Shown here: positions 8,644-17,650 of the stretch, piece after piece | Layout: each line of letters starts with the position of its first letter | How positions within the stretch are numbered: position 1 is the stretch's first letter | Source: Symbiodinium natans | Lineage: Eukaryota > Sar > Dinophyceae > Suessiales > Symbiodiniaceae | DNA: 64,000 bases | NCBI GenBank assembly: GCA_905221605.1 | Contig: CAJNDS010001202.1 | Location: 1-64,000 of the forward strand | Reading direction: 5' to 3' | The notes under the pieces: model-generated | Seen by the model: the letters and a program-made list of their open reading frames with translations, nothing else | What the model was told of the DNA's origin: nothing | Database searches by the model: none | Position numbers and translations under genes: made by a program

Positions 8644-9662
8644 ATGAGGCAATGGAAGACGGATGCGACGATGAGGAGACAAGGGTCCCGACTGCCATCC
8701 TGGCTAAGGAATCGGCCGGACAAAGGCAAGGGTAAAAGCAAGAACAAGCAGCAGGATCAGCCCCGAGACCGTTCCCCGCTTCGACAGGCCAGACACCCGG
8801 AGCAGACTTGGGATAGGGATGAGGAGAGTGCTTCAGAATCTCCGGTGGGTCCGGTACGCCTACGGGAGAGAGGAGAAGACAGTGCGGCCTCGGGGAGGTC
8901 CAATTGGTCCGCAACCCAACGACAGGGCAAAGCTTACAGCCTAGGGTGCTTCCCTTTATAGGTGCGGGGCGCACTCGACGAGGATATGCTCTGGATCGGC
9001 TATGGGTCATGAAACTAGCGATGGAACCCCAGAGCTTTGGCAACGAAGCAGGGTACGGGGAACAATTCCCCACCCTGGTCACCAGGACCCTGTGGGCAGG
9101 ATGGATCGGAGTCCTTTTCGACGAGGCGGTGGAGGGGTACTGCCACCACTACTTCTATGGAAGTATCATCCGCAGGGCAGAGCTGTTCAACACATGGTGG
9201 CAGGAACATCGCCAAGAAGCCGGGGTCCTCAGACAGTCCCTGTTTTACCTGGTGGCTATAACGTCATGGCTGACCACGCAAGGAGTTGCTCTATCGGATA
9301 TCACGGTAAGCAACGTTGGGCGCGACCCGATGTCAGGATCGCTACCACGGGCAGTGTTCTTTGACACGGCAGAGTGGTCGACGCTGCAGGAGGAGAGATA
9401 CAAGTTATCAAGCGGCCTCGTACGCCTCCTGGAGAAATATGACGAGGAGCTACTGGCAACCATACGTGGATTGGTCAGAACGTACGACGGCAAAGCCAGC
9501 GCGCTTTGGATGGCGTGCGTAGGCAATGTCGGGCCTTTTGCCCAGCACCTACTGGATGCCGGGATTGCAAAACGAGGATGGGATGGAACCCTACTTCCGG
9601 TCCCGGCAACAGAGATCCAGAAAATCACGTTGGGCATGCCAGATGACGAAGCTGATGAGTGA
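8644..9662 (+). pseudogene. ORF-A copy 2, frame-broken by an internal deletion
   Basis: Near-identical to 13-1239 but missing about 208 bp (262-469 of copy 1), so the N-terminal part (8644-8961) and the kinase-like part (8904-9662, 252 residues, open) lie in different frames. The left deletion edge falls inside a GGCCTCG element (8886-8892). The kinase-like half keeps all motif residues listed for copy 1 and differs by only about 7-8 amino acids (for example H to Q, M to T, C to S). The globular half could still be made from an internal ATG at 9007 or the non-ATG open start at 8904. Confidence 0.75.
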
Positions 9663-9729
9663 GCAGCGCAGCCCAGACAAGAAACATGGCTAGTGGTCTG
9701 AGAGGCACCCAAACCGAATCAAGGAATAC

Positions 9730-10279
9730 CGCCTCGGCGTGCTGCCTGAGGGAGTTTCGGCCTCGACTCCGGTCTGAGGGGTGCAAGTGAGGGAAATTCG
9801 GCCTCGGCATAACCTGAGGGAATTTCGGCCTCGACCACGGTCTGAGGGAATGGATTTCGGCCTCGACAAATGTCTGAGGGAAGTGAGGGCTAGTACCGGT
9901 AGTCTCACTGTGCAGAGTTTGTAAGTTTCACTTGCACCCACAGCCCCTTCGGGTGGCTACGCCTCGCAGCGTGCAGACGTAAAATTCACCTGGCTCAAGT
10001 CTCGGCTCAACCCCGGTGGGGTGCGCAGGTAGTGAGCGGATCGGTGGCCTGGAGGCTGTACCTAAGGGTGGGCTCCAACAGGACTCAAACCGAAACCACT
10101 GTGTTTGCTCGGTAGTTCTGCCAGCCACATAGCTGCCTGTGTACGGCCTCGCCGAGTGCTGAGGGAACTTTCGACCTCGCTGCTGAGGGTGTTGTCGGCC
10201 TCGCATAAGCTGAGGATTGTGGAAAGTCTTCGGCCTCGCTCGGAGGGACAACATAGTTCGGCCTCACCACGGTTGAGGG
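9730..10279. repeat. Hairpin-element cluster 3
   Basis: Units at about 9730-9752, 9759-9780, 9800-9820, 9827-9848, 9859-9880, 10145-10165, 10173-10189, 10197-10215, 10232-10247 and 10260-10278. Order and spacing of the first five match cluster 1 (1307-1456), showing they were duplicated with ORF-A. The later ones differ in loop sequence. Confidence 0.8.
9932..9995 (+). other. UUCG-hairpin module, copy 2
   Basis: Same stem-loop and flanks as copy 1, inside the duplicated ORF-A unit. It is preceded by GTAAGTTTCAC. Confidence 0.5.
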
Positions 10280-10417
10280 AAACACCTCCTGGAACTGAGG
10301 TGCAAGAAGATAGCAGACCTGTGCGAGCGAAGAGGGTTCCGAGGCCTTAACTTCCTTTGTTGGAACAGGGCCCCGTCTCAACCGCAGATTTCCGCTCGTG
10401 AGCTATCGGCGACCAGA

Positions 10418-10888
10418 GTGGCCGTCCACAGTGCCCTGGACAGTGTGCCACACGCCAAAGAGACTTGCTGCAATGCAGACGGAGAGCGACGGACCATGCC
10501 GGCAATTGCGTGCTGTGTATTTGCATGGTCACACCAGGAGCGTCGTGAAGGGCTTTTCCTGGAACTGTCGCAGTCATATCGTATCCACTTTGTCCGTCGC
10601 ACCAGGAGAGGCAACATAGCCTGGGGCAGCTGTGGGAATTGGAATGTCCAAAGAAGCCTGAATGCAGCTAACCTCCACCTGCAGCTCCGGGATTTCCGAT
10701 GCTGTGAGGATGCGAGGCTTTGGAACATCGATTTCTATGTCGATCCCACAAACCCATCCCTGATGATTGATGGCAGCGGACGTGAAATCAGGTACCTGGG
10801 TAGGCTGGTGATTGTGGTGTATGGCCCTGATGTGTCGAGAAGGATGCTGGCCTTGTCGGAAGATGATGAGGAATGGATGCTCCTTTGA
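10418..10888 (+). CDS. Hypothetical ORF, 156 residues
   Basis: An open frame with a plausible C-terminal half (NIDFYVDPTNPSLMIDGSG, then RYLGRLVIVVYGPDVSRRML) that reads like a real beta-rich domain. The N-terminal third is cysteine- and arginine-rich and less convincing. It may be an exon or a remnant. No family recognised. It lies between two hairpin-element arrays. Confidence 0.3.
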   Translation: MAVHSALDSVPHAKETCCNADGERRTMPAIACCVFAWSHQERREGLFLELSQSYRIHFVRRTRRGNIAWGSCGNWNVQRSLNAANLHLQLRDFRCCEDARLWNIDFYVDPTNPSLMIDGSGREIRYLGRLVIVVYGPDVSRRMLALSEDDEEWMLL

Positions 10889-12786
10889 GGTGATGAAACG
10901 TCGCCGGCCAGTAACCAGGCAAGTGGAAGTGGATTGAATTGCGAGCACAGCCTCGCCATTAAGGGCCATGTGAGGGCAAACCCGAATGCAGGCTTAGCTT
11001 GCCGGAATGAGGGTGATCAACATACCCTCGCAGCACAATGCTTTCAGAACCCGTGAAACCAGCGGAGATGCCATGTGAGGCTATGCAGGGGCAGTTTCGG
11101 CCTCGCTATGCTGGAGTAAAGGTTCGGCCTCGCCTCGGCTGAGGGAATGGATGGTTCGGCCTCGCCAAGGCTGAGGGAACAACAGAAGGGTTGCGAAATC
11201 GCCTCGCTGATGAAGAAGGTGCATGATGTTCCGGCCTCGCATCAGCTGAGGGAAGAATGATGGAATGGGCAGGCCGGGCACTTATTGGTCTGCCGGAATT
11301 GAGTCTGGGAGACTCTGGAAGCACTGCATGCAGCTTGGACGGCTGATGCTACTGGGCGCAAAGCGGTAAAGCAGCTTGAAGCATAGACTCCGCGGTGCCG
11401 GTGTGTCGGAGCAATTGATAGGTACAACCGCAGCCCAGCAGTGCTCAATCAAACAATGCAACATTCGGCCTCGACTTTGGTCTGAGGGAATGTGAGCTAT
11501 AAAGAGCAAACTCCAGAATATGGATGAGGGACACTGGCCAGGCATGGAGGCCAGCAAAGGGCAGGTACCAGCATGCACTGGAGAAGCCTCGAGTCCCAAT
11601 GGCAGTGAACTTTGTGGTGAGGAATACGTCGACTGGTAAGTAAGTGCGAGAAAGCCAGGGCGATTCTGGGGAGAACAGCAAGGCACGGTTAGTAAGTGCG
11701 AGAACACCGGAGCTGCTGAGAACCCTGGATTAGCCGGGACGTACTCCGTGGAGGATTCGTTGTCACTGCTTTCAGAAATGCCCACAAGGACCAAGCATGC
11801 AGCTAACCCGTGGTCGCAGAGTGGGCCTCACTTCGGTTGAGCCTAATCGACTCCCAAGTGAGAGTATGGAGTTTTGGTGGCAAACAAGAGAGCCAGCCGA
11901 CTGTCTTTGGAACAATGGCTACGGCTGGATTGGAGAATGTCAAGTCTCACAATGGATAGCGGCCTCGTACATATATCCTCACAGGCAGGGTGGGTTTGAC
12001 CTGGTAGTCGGCACCTTGCCCGGCCCCCTGTCAGGCGCCTGTACCGGCCACCTGTTGAAGGTGTGTGGCGTGGGGTCACCGGTGCGTAGCGGCGATTTCG
12101 GTCGCTTAGCGTCCTCCAGCCTAAGAAGGGGTATGTTTGGGCAGGTACTTCACCTGTTCCTCCTGCTTGGCTCGTGTTGGAGATGTGTGAATCGAGGGCA
12201 TGGATCCGTCAAGGTGAGATGACGAGAAAGTGCAGAATTGGGCCTCAATCAATATGGAACGGTCTATGGGGATTGACCACCCCGCTGGTAGAGGGATAGC
12301 GGCCTCTGAGAATCGGAGGGCATGGATCACCTCCCGGCAAAAGCCACAGGAAGTATGCCCTGTGCATGCAAGAGGCAGCCACCGTAACCAGAGTCCATGA
12401 AGCCTCGGGCCATGACCTGGTGTGAAGACATGTCCGGCCTCACTACGGTTGAGGGGTGTGGATGGAAGCACTCAGGACATGCAATGAGACTCGTAGAACG
12501 AGCATCTGGGTCTACAGGAATGACCTCCATTCGGTTGAGGGATAGCGGCCTCCACGAACGAGGGCATGGATCACCTCCCGAATAGACAACACAGAGAATG
12601 TGCAAGCATACAGGCAATTTGCCTTGGCCAAAGTCTTCAAGCCAATGGCAACGACTTGGTCAAAACGACATTCCGGCCTCACTTCGGTTGAGGGTAGCGG
12701 TACGTCAAAACCGAGGACAAGGAATGAGAGGGGGAACTTACCGGCAGTTTCACCCCACAGGTTTAGTAAGCTTTTGTTTCACTTGA
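10889..12786. repeat. Non-coding stretch with hairpin-element cluster 4
   Basis: No gene seen. Hairpin-like elements at 11098-11115 (degenerate), 11126-11145, 11158-11177, 11233-11252, 11467-11488, 12436-12455, 12520-12541 (degenerate) and 12675-12694. Several right-hand copies carry the CTCACTTCGGTTGAGGG subtype (GGCCTCA left arm, TTGAGGG right arm). Confidence 0.65.
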
Positions 12787-12850
12787 ACCCACAGCCCCTT
12801 CGGGTGGCTACGCCTCGCAGCGTGCAGACGAAAGAAAAATTCACCTGTAG
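12787..12850 (+). other. UUCG-hairpin module, copy 3
   Basis: The same AGCCCCTTCGGGTGGCT stem-loop with TACGCC and GCAGCGTGCAGACG flanks occurs without an ORF-A copy upstream. It follows a hairpin-element array and marks the right end of the retroelement compartment. Confidence 0.5.
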
Positions 12851-13415
12851 TGTTTGCCCAGTTGGTGCCATGTGGTGTTTGACTGTACAGAGAGAAGATG
12901 AGAGTTTTTCTGCTGCATGACTTGGCATGAGCATGTTTGGTTTTGCCCAAAGTCCCTAAAGCATGTTTGGGTTGACTGCGACGCATGTCTTGTCTTGTTG
13001 GCATGGCCTAGGATGAGTTTTGAGGCACTTGGAACTGCTTGAGAGCAGTAGTGAAGAAGTGCGTGTCAGAACTCTGAGGTTCTGTCTTGCTGTAACTCAC
13101 TCCGTGTCCCCGCCACTTCGTTCGTTGCCGTTGGACGTGTAGGATGGGAGTAGGAGTGCAGAGTGGACTCTGAAGCTTCGCTGTTTTGCTGTTCGGAAGT
13201 GACCTGAAGTCCCCGAGGTGTAGACCAAAGCAGTTGCATTGTTCTTTTGCTTTACCTCCTTTGTAGAACAAAGTTGAGACGGAATTCGTAGCTTTTTGGA
13301 GCCCTTAGCTCTTGGAGAGAGCTTGCTGCAAGAACTGAAGCTTGCTGAACACTTTGGTGTTTGGCTCAAGTGCAAAGTGAAAAAGAGACTGCTGCGCGAG
13401 CTCTGCTTTTCACAG
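12850..13415. other. No feature seen
   Basis: About 565 bp with short ORFs on both strands but no motif, repeat or convincing coding signal. Confidence 0.5.
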
Positions 13416-13810
13416 ACAACGACAACAACGATGACAACGACGACAACGACGACGACAACAACGACAACGACAACAACGACAACGACAACGTTGCAAAGAG
13501 AATAGATGTTTCCTTATTAAATCCAAAGAAAACAAAGGTTTTGCTATTGAAATCCCAAAGCGAATAGAGATTTTCCCTGACATTTCCGAGAAGATAGATT
13601 TCCCTCACAAAGTGCAAAGGAAATGAATTTTATTTTAAAATACAAAGAAATGAAAGGATTCCTATTAACGTACCAAGGAGACTTAGGTTCTTTCAGTCAA
13701 AGGCAAGCGGGGGGTCGCAAAGAGAATAGATGTTTCCCGATTAAATCCAAAGAAAGCAAAGGTTTTGCTATTGAAAATCCCAAAGCGAATAGAGATTTTC
13801 CCTGATATTA
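13415..13810 (+). repeat. Left arm of a large inverted repeat (two tandem copies)
   Basis: An ACAACG/ACGACA microsatellite (13424-13492) is followed by a ~150 bp unit beginning TTGCAAAGAGAATAGATG (13493-13640). A partial second copy starts near 13717. The reverse complement of the unit plus microsatellite is at 15195-15440, and another at 15480-15606. Confidence 0.85.
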
Positions 13811-13904
13811 ACGTACCAAGGAGACTTAGGGTTTTTTTCCGTCAAAGGCAAGCCGGGGGGTTGGGGGGGCTGCATGTGTATGCTTTGAAGCAAGCTTGTG
13901 CGGC

Positions 13905-14046
13905 TTCAAAAAAAGAGGGGGGGTTGGGGAGGCGCAGCCGCCCCCATTTGCAAACATCATTTTCGCACGATAGGTTATTTAAAAGCGGGGGGGTTGGGGG
14001 GGGCGCAGCCCCCCCCATTTGCAAACACCATTCTCGCACGATAGGT
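13905..14046 (-). repeat. G-tract hairpin family, two copies
   Basis: Two ~65 bp units (13905-13966 and 13980-14046): a G-rich run, TTGGGG, GGCGCAGCC, C-rich run, ATTTGCAAACA, then CGCACGATAGGTT. The G- and C-tracts can fold back on one another around GCGCAGC. The reverse orientation makes up the 29.2-31.4 kb satellite. Confidence 0.8.
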
Positions 14047-14069
14047 TTATAGAAATGTTTGTAGTAGTA

Positions 14070-14208
14070 TAGTCGTCATCGTTGTCGTCGTCGTACTAGC
14101 AATAGTAGCAGTACTAGCCGTAGTAGCAGCAGCAGCAGTAGCAGTAGCAGTAGCAGTAGCAGTAGCAGTAGCAGTAGCAGTAGCAGTAGCAGTAGCAGTA
14201 GCAGTAGC

Positions 14209-14282
<74 letters not shown>

Positions 14283-14321
14283 AAGTAGTAGTAGTTAGTA
14301 GTAGTAGTTAGTAGTAGTAGT

Positions 14322-14361
<40 letters not shown>

Positions 14362-14375
14362 TGTAGTAGTAGGAG
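14070..14375. repeat. AGT/AGC trinucleotide microsatellite
   Basis: Long CAGTAG then AGT runs. Long ORFs of serine, or leucine on the reverse strand, across it are composition artefacts. Confidence 0.9.
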
Positions 14376-14379
14376 GAAG

Positions 14380-14580
14380 TTTCGCACGATAGGTTATGAA
14401 AAAGCGGGGGGGTTGGGGGGGGCGCAGCCCCCCCCATTTGCAAACACCATTCTCGCACGATAGGTTCTTTAATATGTATGCGCTCCGGAGCCGCCGCCTC
14501 GCTGCCAGCTTTTGTGCGAAGCCCGTTTCGGACGAAAATATAGGCTTTTTTCATAGATTCGCAAAAGTCTGAAATCACGC
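14380..14580. repeat. ~200 bp unit, copy 1
   Basis: GGAGGAAGTTTCGCACGATAGG, a G-tract hairpin (14399-14466), then TATGTATGCGCTCCGGAGCC through the AAAAGTCTGAAATCAC stretch. It is repeated directly at 14990-15197. Confidence 0.85.
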
Positions 14581-14799
14581 TGACTCTGTACTTTTTTAGC
14601 TTAGAATCAGCAAAAACTCAAAATCTGCACAAAAAATCCTACCGCAGACATAGTAAAAAAATCGCAAAAATTGGCCAATTTTTGGGGCCCGTGTAGTATA
14701 AAATCAAATAAAAACGGTACGTGAGCATGCCTTGAGATGCAGGAGAAAAGAGTACCCAGAAACCGCGGTATCATTCCCAAAAAAAAAGACAAAAACATG

Positions 14800-14908
14800 T
14801 CGTCGTCGTCGTACTAGCAATAGTAGCAGTACTAGCAGTAGTAGCAGCAGCAGCAGTAGCAGTAGCAGTAGCAGTCGCAGTCGCAGTAGCAGTAGCAGTC
14901 GCAGTAGC

Positions 14909-14955
<47 letters not shown>

Positions 14956-14990
14956 AAGAAGAAGTAGTAGCAGTAGTAGTAGTAGTAGGA
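14800..14990. repeat. AGT/AGC microsatellite, second block
   Basis: The same trinucleotide motifs as 14070-14375, preceding the second copy of the ~200 bp unit. Confidence 0.9.
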
Positions 14991-15197
14991 GGAAGTTTCG
15001 CACGATAGGTTATGAAAAAGCGGGGGGGTTGGGGGGGGGCGCAGCCCCCCCCCAGTTGCAAACACCATTCTAGCACGATAGGTTCTTTAATATGTATGCG
15101 CTCCGGAGCCGCCGCCTCGCTGCCAGCTTTTGTGCGAAGCCCGTTTCGGACGAAAATATAGGCTTTTTTCATAGATTCGCAAAAGTCTGAAATCACT
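14990..15197. repeat. ~200 bp unit, copy 2
   Basis: Near-identical to 14380-14580, including the G-tract hairpin (about 15015-15085) and the AAAAGTCTGAAATCAC end. Confidence 0.85.
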
Positions 15198-15606
15198 CAT
15201 TTCTTTGTATTTTAACATAGAATATTCATTTCCTTTGCACTTTGTGAGGGAAATCTATCTTCTCGGAAATGTCAGGGAAAATCTCTATTCGCTTTGGGAT
15301 GTCAATAGCAAAACCTTTGTTTTCTTCGGATTTAATGAGGAAACATCTATTCTCTTTGCAACGTTGTCGTTGTCGTTGTCGTTGTTGTCGTCGTCGTTGT
15401 CGTCGTTGTCGTCGTTGTTGTCGTTGTCGTCGTTGTTGTCGTTGTCGTCGTTGTTGTCGTTGTTGTCGTTGTTGTCCTTTGCACTTTATGAGGGAAATCT
15501 ATCTTCTCGGAAATTTCAGGGAAAATCTCTATTCGCTCTGGGATTTCAATAGCAAAACCTTTGTTTTCTTTGGATTTAATAGGGAAACATCTATTCTCTT
15601 TGCAAT
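15195..15606 (-). repeat. Right arm of the large inverted repeat (two tandem copies)
   Basis: Contains the reverse complement of the left-arm unit twice (about 15225-15365 and 15480-15606), separated by a TTGTCG/TTGTTG microsatellite that is the complement of the left arm's. Left and right arms bracket about 1.4 kb of direct repeats. Confidence 0.85.
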
Positions 15607-15756
15607 TAAGTAGGAAAACATTTGGGTGGCTGTCAATATTCCTTCATCCAGGAACAGCGAATGCTGCAAAGACCACGGTGCCGCCTTATGACGAAAAGGA
15701 AAACGAAGGTCTGGAATGACGGCGTTGGCAAATAAAGAAGATTAGTACTAACTCTG

Positions 15757-16320
15757 GTACCCCGGTCAGGTCGGTCAGTTCGGTCAGGTCAGCCCGGTCA
15801 GGTCAGTCTGGTGAGGTCGGCCCGGTCGCCCGGTCAGGTCGGTCAGTTCGGTCAGGTCAGCCCGGTCAGGTCAGCCTGGTCAGGTCGGTCCGGTCGCCCG
15901 GTCAGGTCGGTCAGTTCGGTCAGGTCAGCCCGGTCAGCGGTCAGGTCGGTCAGTTCGGTCAGGTCAGCCCGGTCAGGTCAGCCCAGTCAGGTCAGTCTGG
16001 TCAGGTCGGTCAGTTCGGTCAGGTCAGCCCGGTCAGGTCAGTCCGGTCGCTTGGATCGGTCAGCCCGGTCAGGTCGGTCGGGTCAGTCCGGCCAGCCGGT
16101 CAGGTCAGGTCGGTCAGCCAGCCGGTCAGCCCGTTCACCCGGTCACGGTCAGGTCGGCCCGGTTGTCCGGTCAGGCCAGCCAGGTTGTCCGGTCGGGTCA
16201 GTCCCTTCTTGTCCTCAGTCAAGGTCCACTTGCCCTGACCGGGTGACCGGACTGAACGGACGACCGGGCTGACCGGGTGACCGGACCAAACGGGTGACCG
16301 GGCGACCGGGGGGGGCCCGG
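15757..16320. repeat. GGTCA-based minisatellite
   Basis: Dense irregular repeats of GGTCAG, GGTCGGTCAGTTC and CCCGGTCAGGTCAG, fading into CCGGTCA and its complement near 16200-16320. The 153-residue R/S/G ORF across it is a repeat artefact. Confidence 0.85.
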
Positions 16321-16361
16321 TCACGGTCCGGTCGTCCGGTCGACACCATGCTCCCGCTTCT

Positions 16362-17650
16362 TTGTGGGAACTGGAGGTATTGGGGGTCTTCCTCCGTGGT
16401 GGGATCCAGAAAGCAATCCGGCGGCTCCATGACCCTGATGGAGAAGGCGAGCAAGTAACCAATCACGCACATGAAGGGAGCTGGTGGGGCGAAAAGTGTT
16501 GCTTCTGGTTGGACAGGTCATCGGCGGAGCGCCTGCCGGCTTACAAATTTTCGCAATTTTGGCGGACTACCCGCTGGCTGTCGGAGCACTTCGGGGGTTT
16601 CAACCCCCAGTCGGATCAGATGCTTTGCGTGCACTACGAGTTTGTCCAAAGCATGCTTATCTCTTCGGAGTCAAAAAAGGAAAGACGGGCAACACGACCT
16701 TCGGTCCAGGTGGTCTCGGCCTTGGAAAAGTTGGCCTGCGGACGCCTTTGCCGCTTCCTTCTTCCGCTTCTGCATCGGCTGTTCTGCTCGATTCTCGGAC
16801 ACGATGCGTACAAGGCCTGATACTTTGCAGTTCGCTGCCTTAGGCCTTAGGCCTCAGCCGCTCATTGCTCCTTTGATCAGCTTCTCAAGGCTGGTGGAAG
16901 CCACTCGTGGAGGGTTCCCTGCAGCCGTTTGCTCCTGCCTGCGCCGGACAGATACAGACTCAGGCTCATGCAACACCCCTGCGGGAATTCACGGACACCT
17001 CGCTGGCTCAGGAGCCTTTTGTCGGACAGGGGTCTGGGGATTCCGAAAGAACAGTTGGATGCCATCACGCTTTCTTCCTTCAGGGTGTTCATGCCAAATC
17101 TGGCCTTCCAGCATGGGATCTCCGGAGACCAAAGGCGATACCAGGGTCGCTGGCAAGGTGAGAACATGGCAACATGGCGGATGTGTACACGCGGGAGCAC
17201 CGCCAGGTCGTCACCTCGATCTGGAAAGAAGTTTCCAAGTTACACCTCGAAAAGGGACCACTTCCTCCCCCGGAGGCTGAGGAGGACCCTACGGTGTTGG
17301 AGGACATCACGGCGGCGTTCTCTGACCTTGGCATGGAAGAGGACGACCCTGGCCACTCCTCCTTCTCGCCGATCAAGGATCCAGGGGCTTCGCCACACAG
17401 CCCACAACATCTAGTCTGGGATGGGGTGGAAAACCCTTCATGGCGGCCATCCTCAAAACGGGATTTGCCTGGGCTGTGGGTGGCCTCAAGTTTCTCAAGC
17501 CGTTTTTCGAGCTTGATGGAACTGAGGGTTTCGCCTTCTGCGCAAAAGCTGCACGCACGGATGTGCATGGTTGGTCCGGAAGTGATGCAATCCCAGCCTC
17601 CGGGGTTTGACCCGTCGCTGAAGAGGTCAATCAGGAAGGCCTTCCGATAA
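16362..17650 (+). pseudogene. Degraded coding region, unrecognised
   Basis: Several partly overlapping + strand frames carry plausible protein fragments: 16362-16500; about 17030-17165 (LGIPKEQLDAITLSSFRVF) in one frame; and 17174-17380 (ADVYTREHRQVVTSIWKEV, then acidic EEDPTVLEDITAAFSDLG) in another. The pieces look like one protein broken by frameshifts. No domain is recognised; a decayed retroelement or an old gene are both possible. Confidence 0.3.

Larger units (their letters stand above)
8640..10170 (+). repeat. Segmental duplication of the ORF-A unit
   Basis: Sequence from ORF-A through the 3' hairpin array, the UUCG module and the 'gtgtttgct.ggtagtt' stretch repeats that of about 10-1740, with small differences. 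The two copies flank the LINE in direct orientation. Confidence 0.85.

Noticed and set aside
14704-15073. Poly-leucine, poly-serine and poly-threonine ORFs
   Set aside because: Direct translation of the AGT/AGC microsatellite.
15811-16272. 153-residue R/S/G/V-rich ORF
   Set aside because: Translation of the GGTCA minisatellite; no globular segment.
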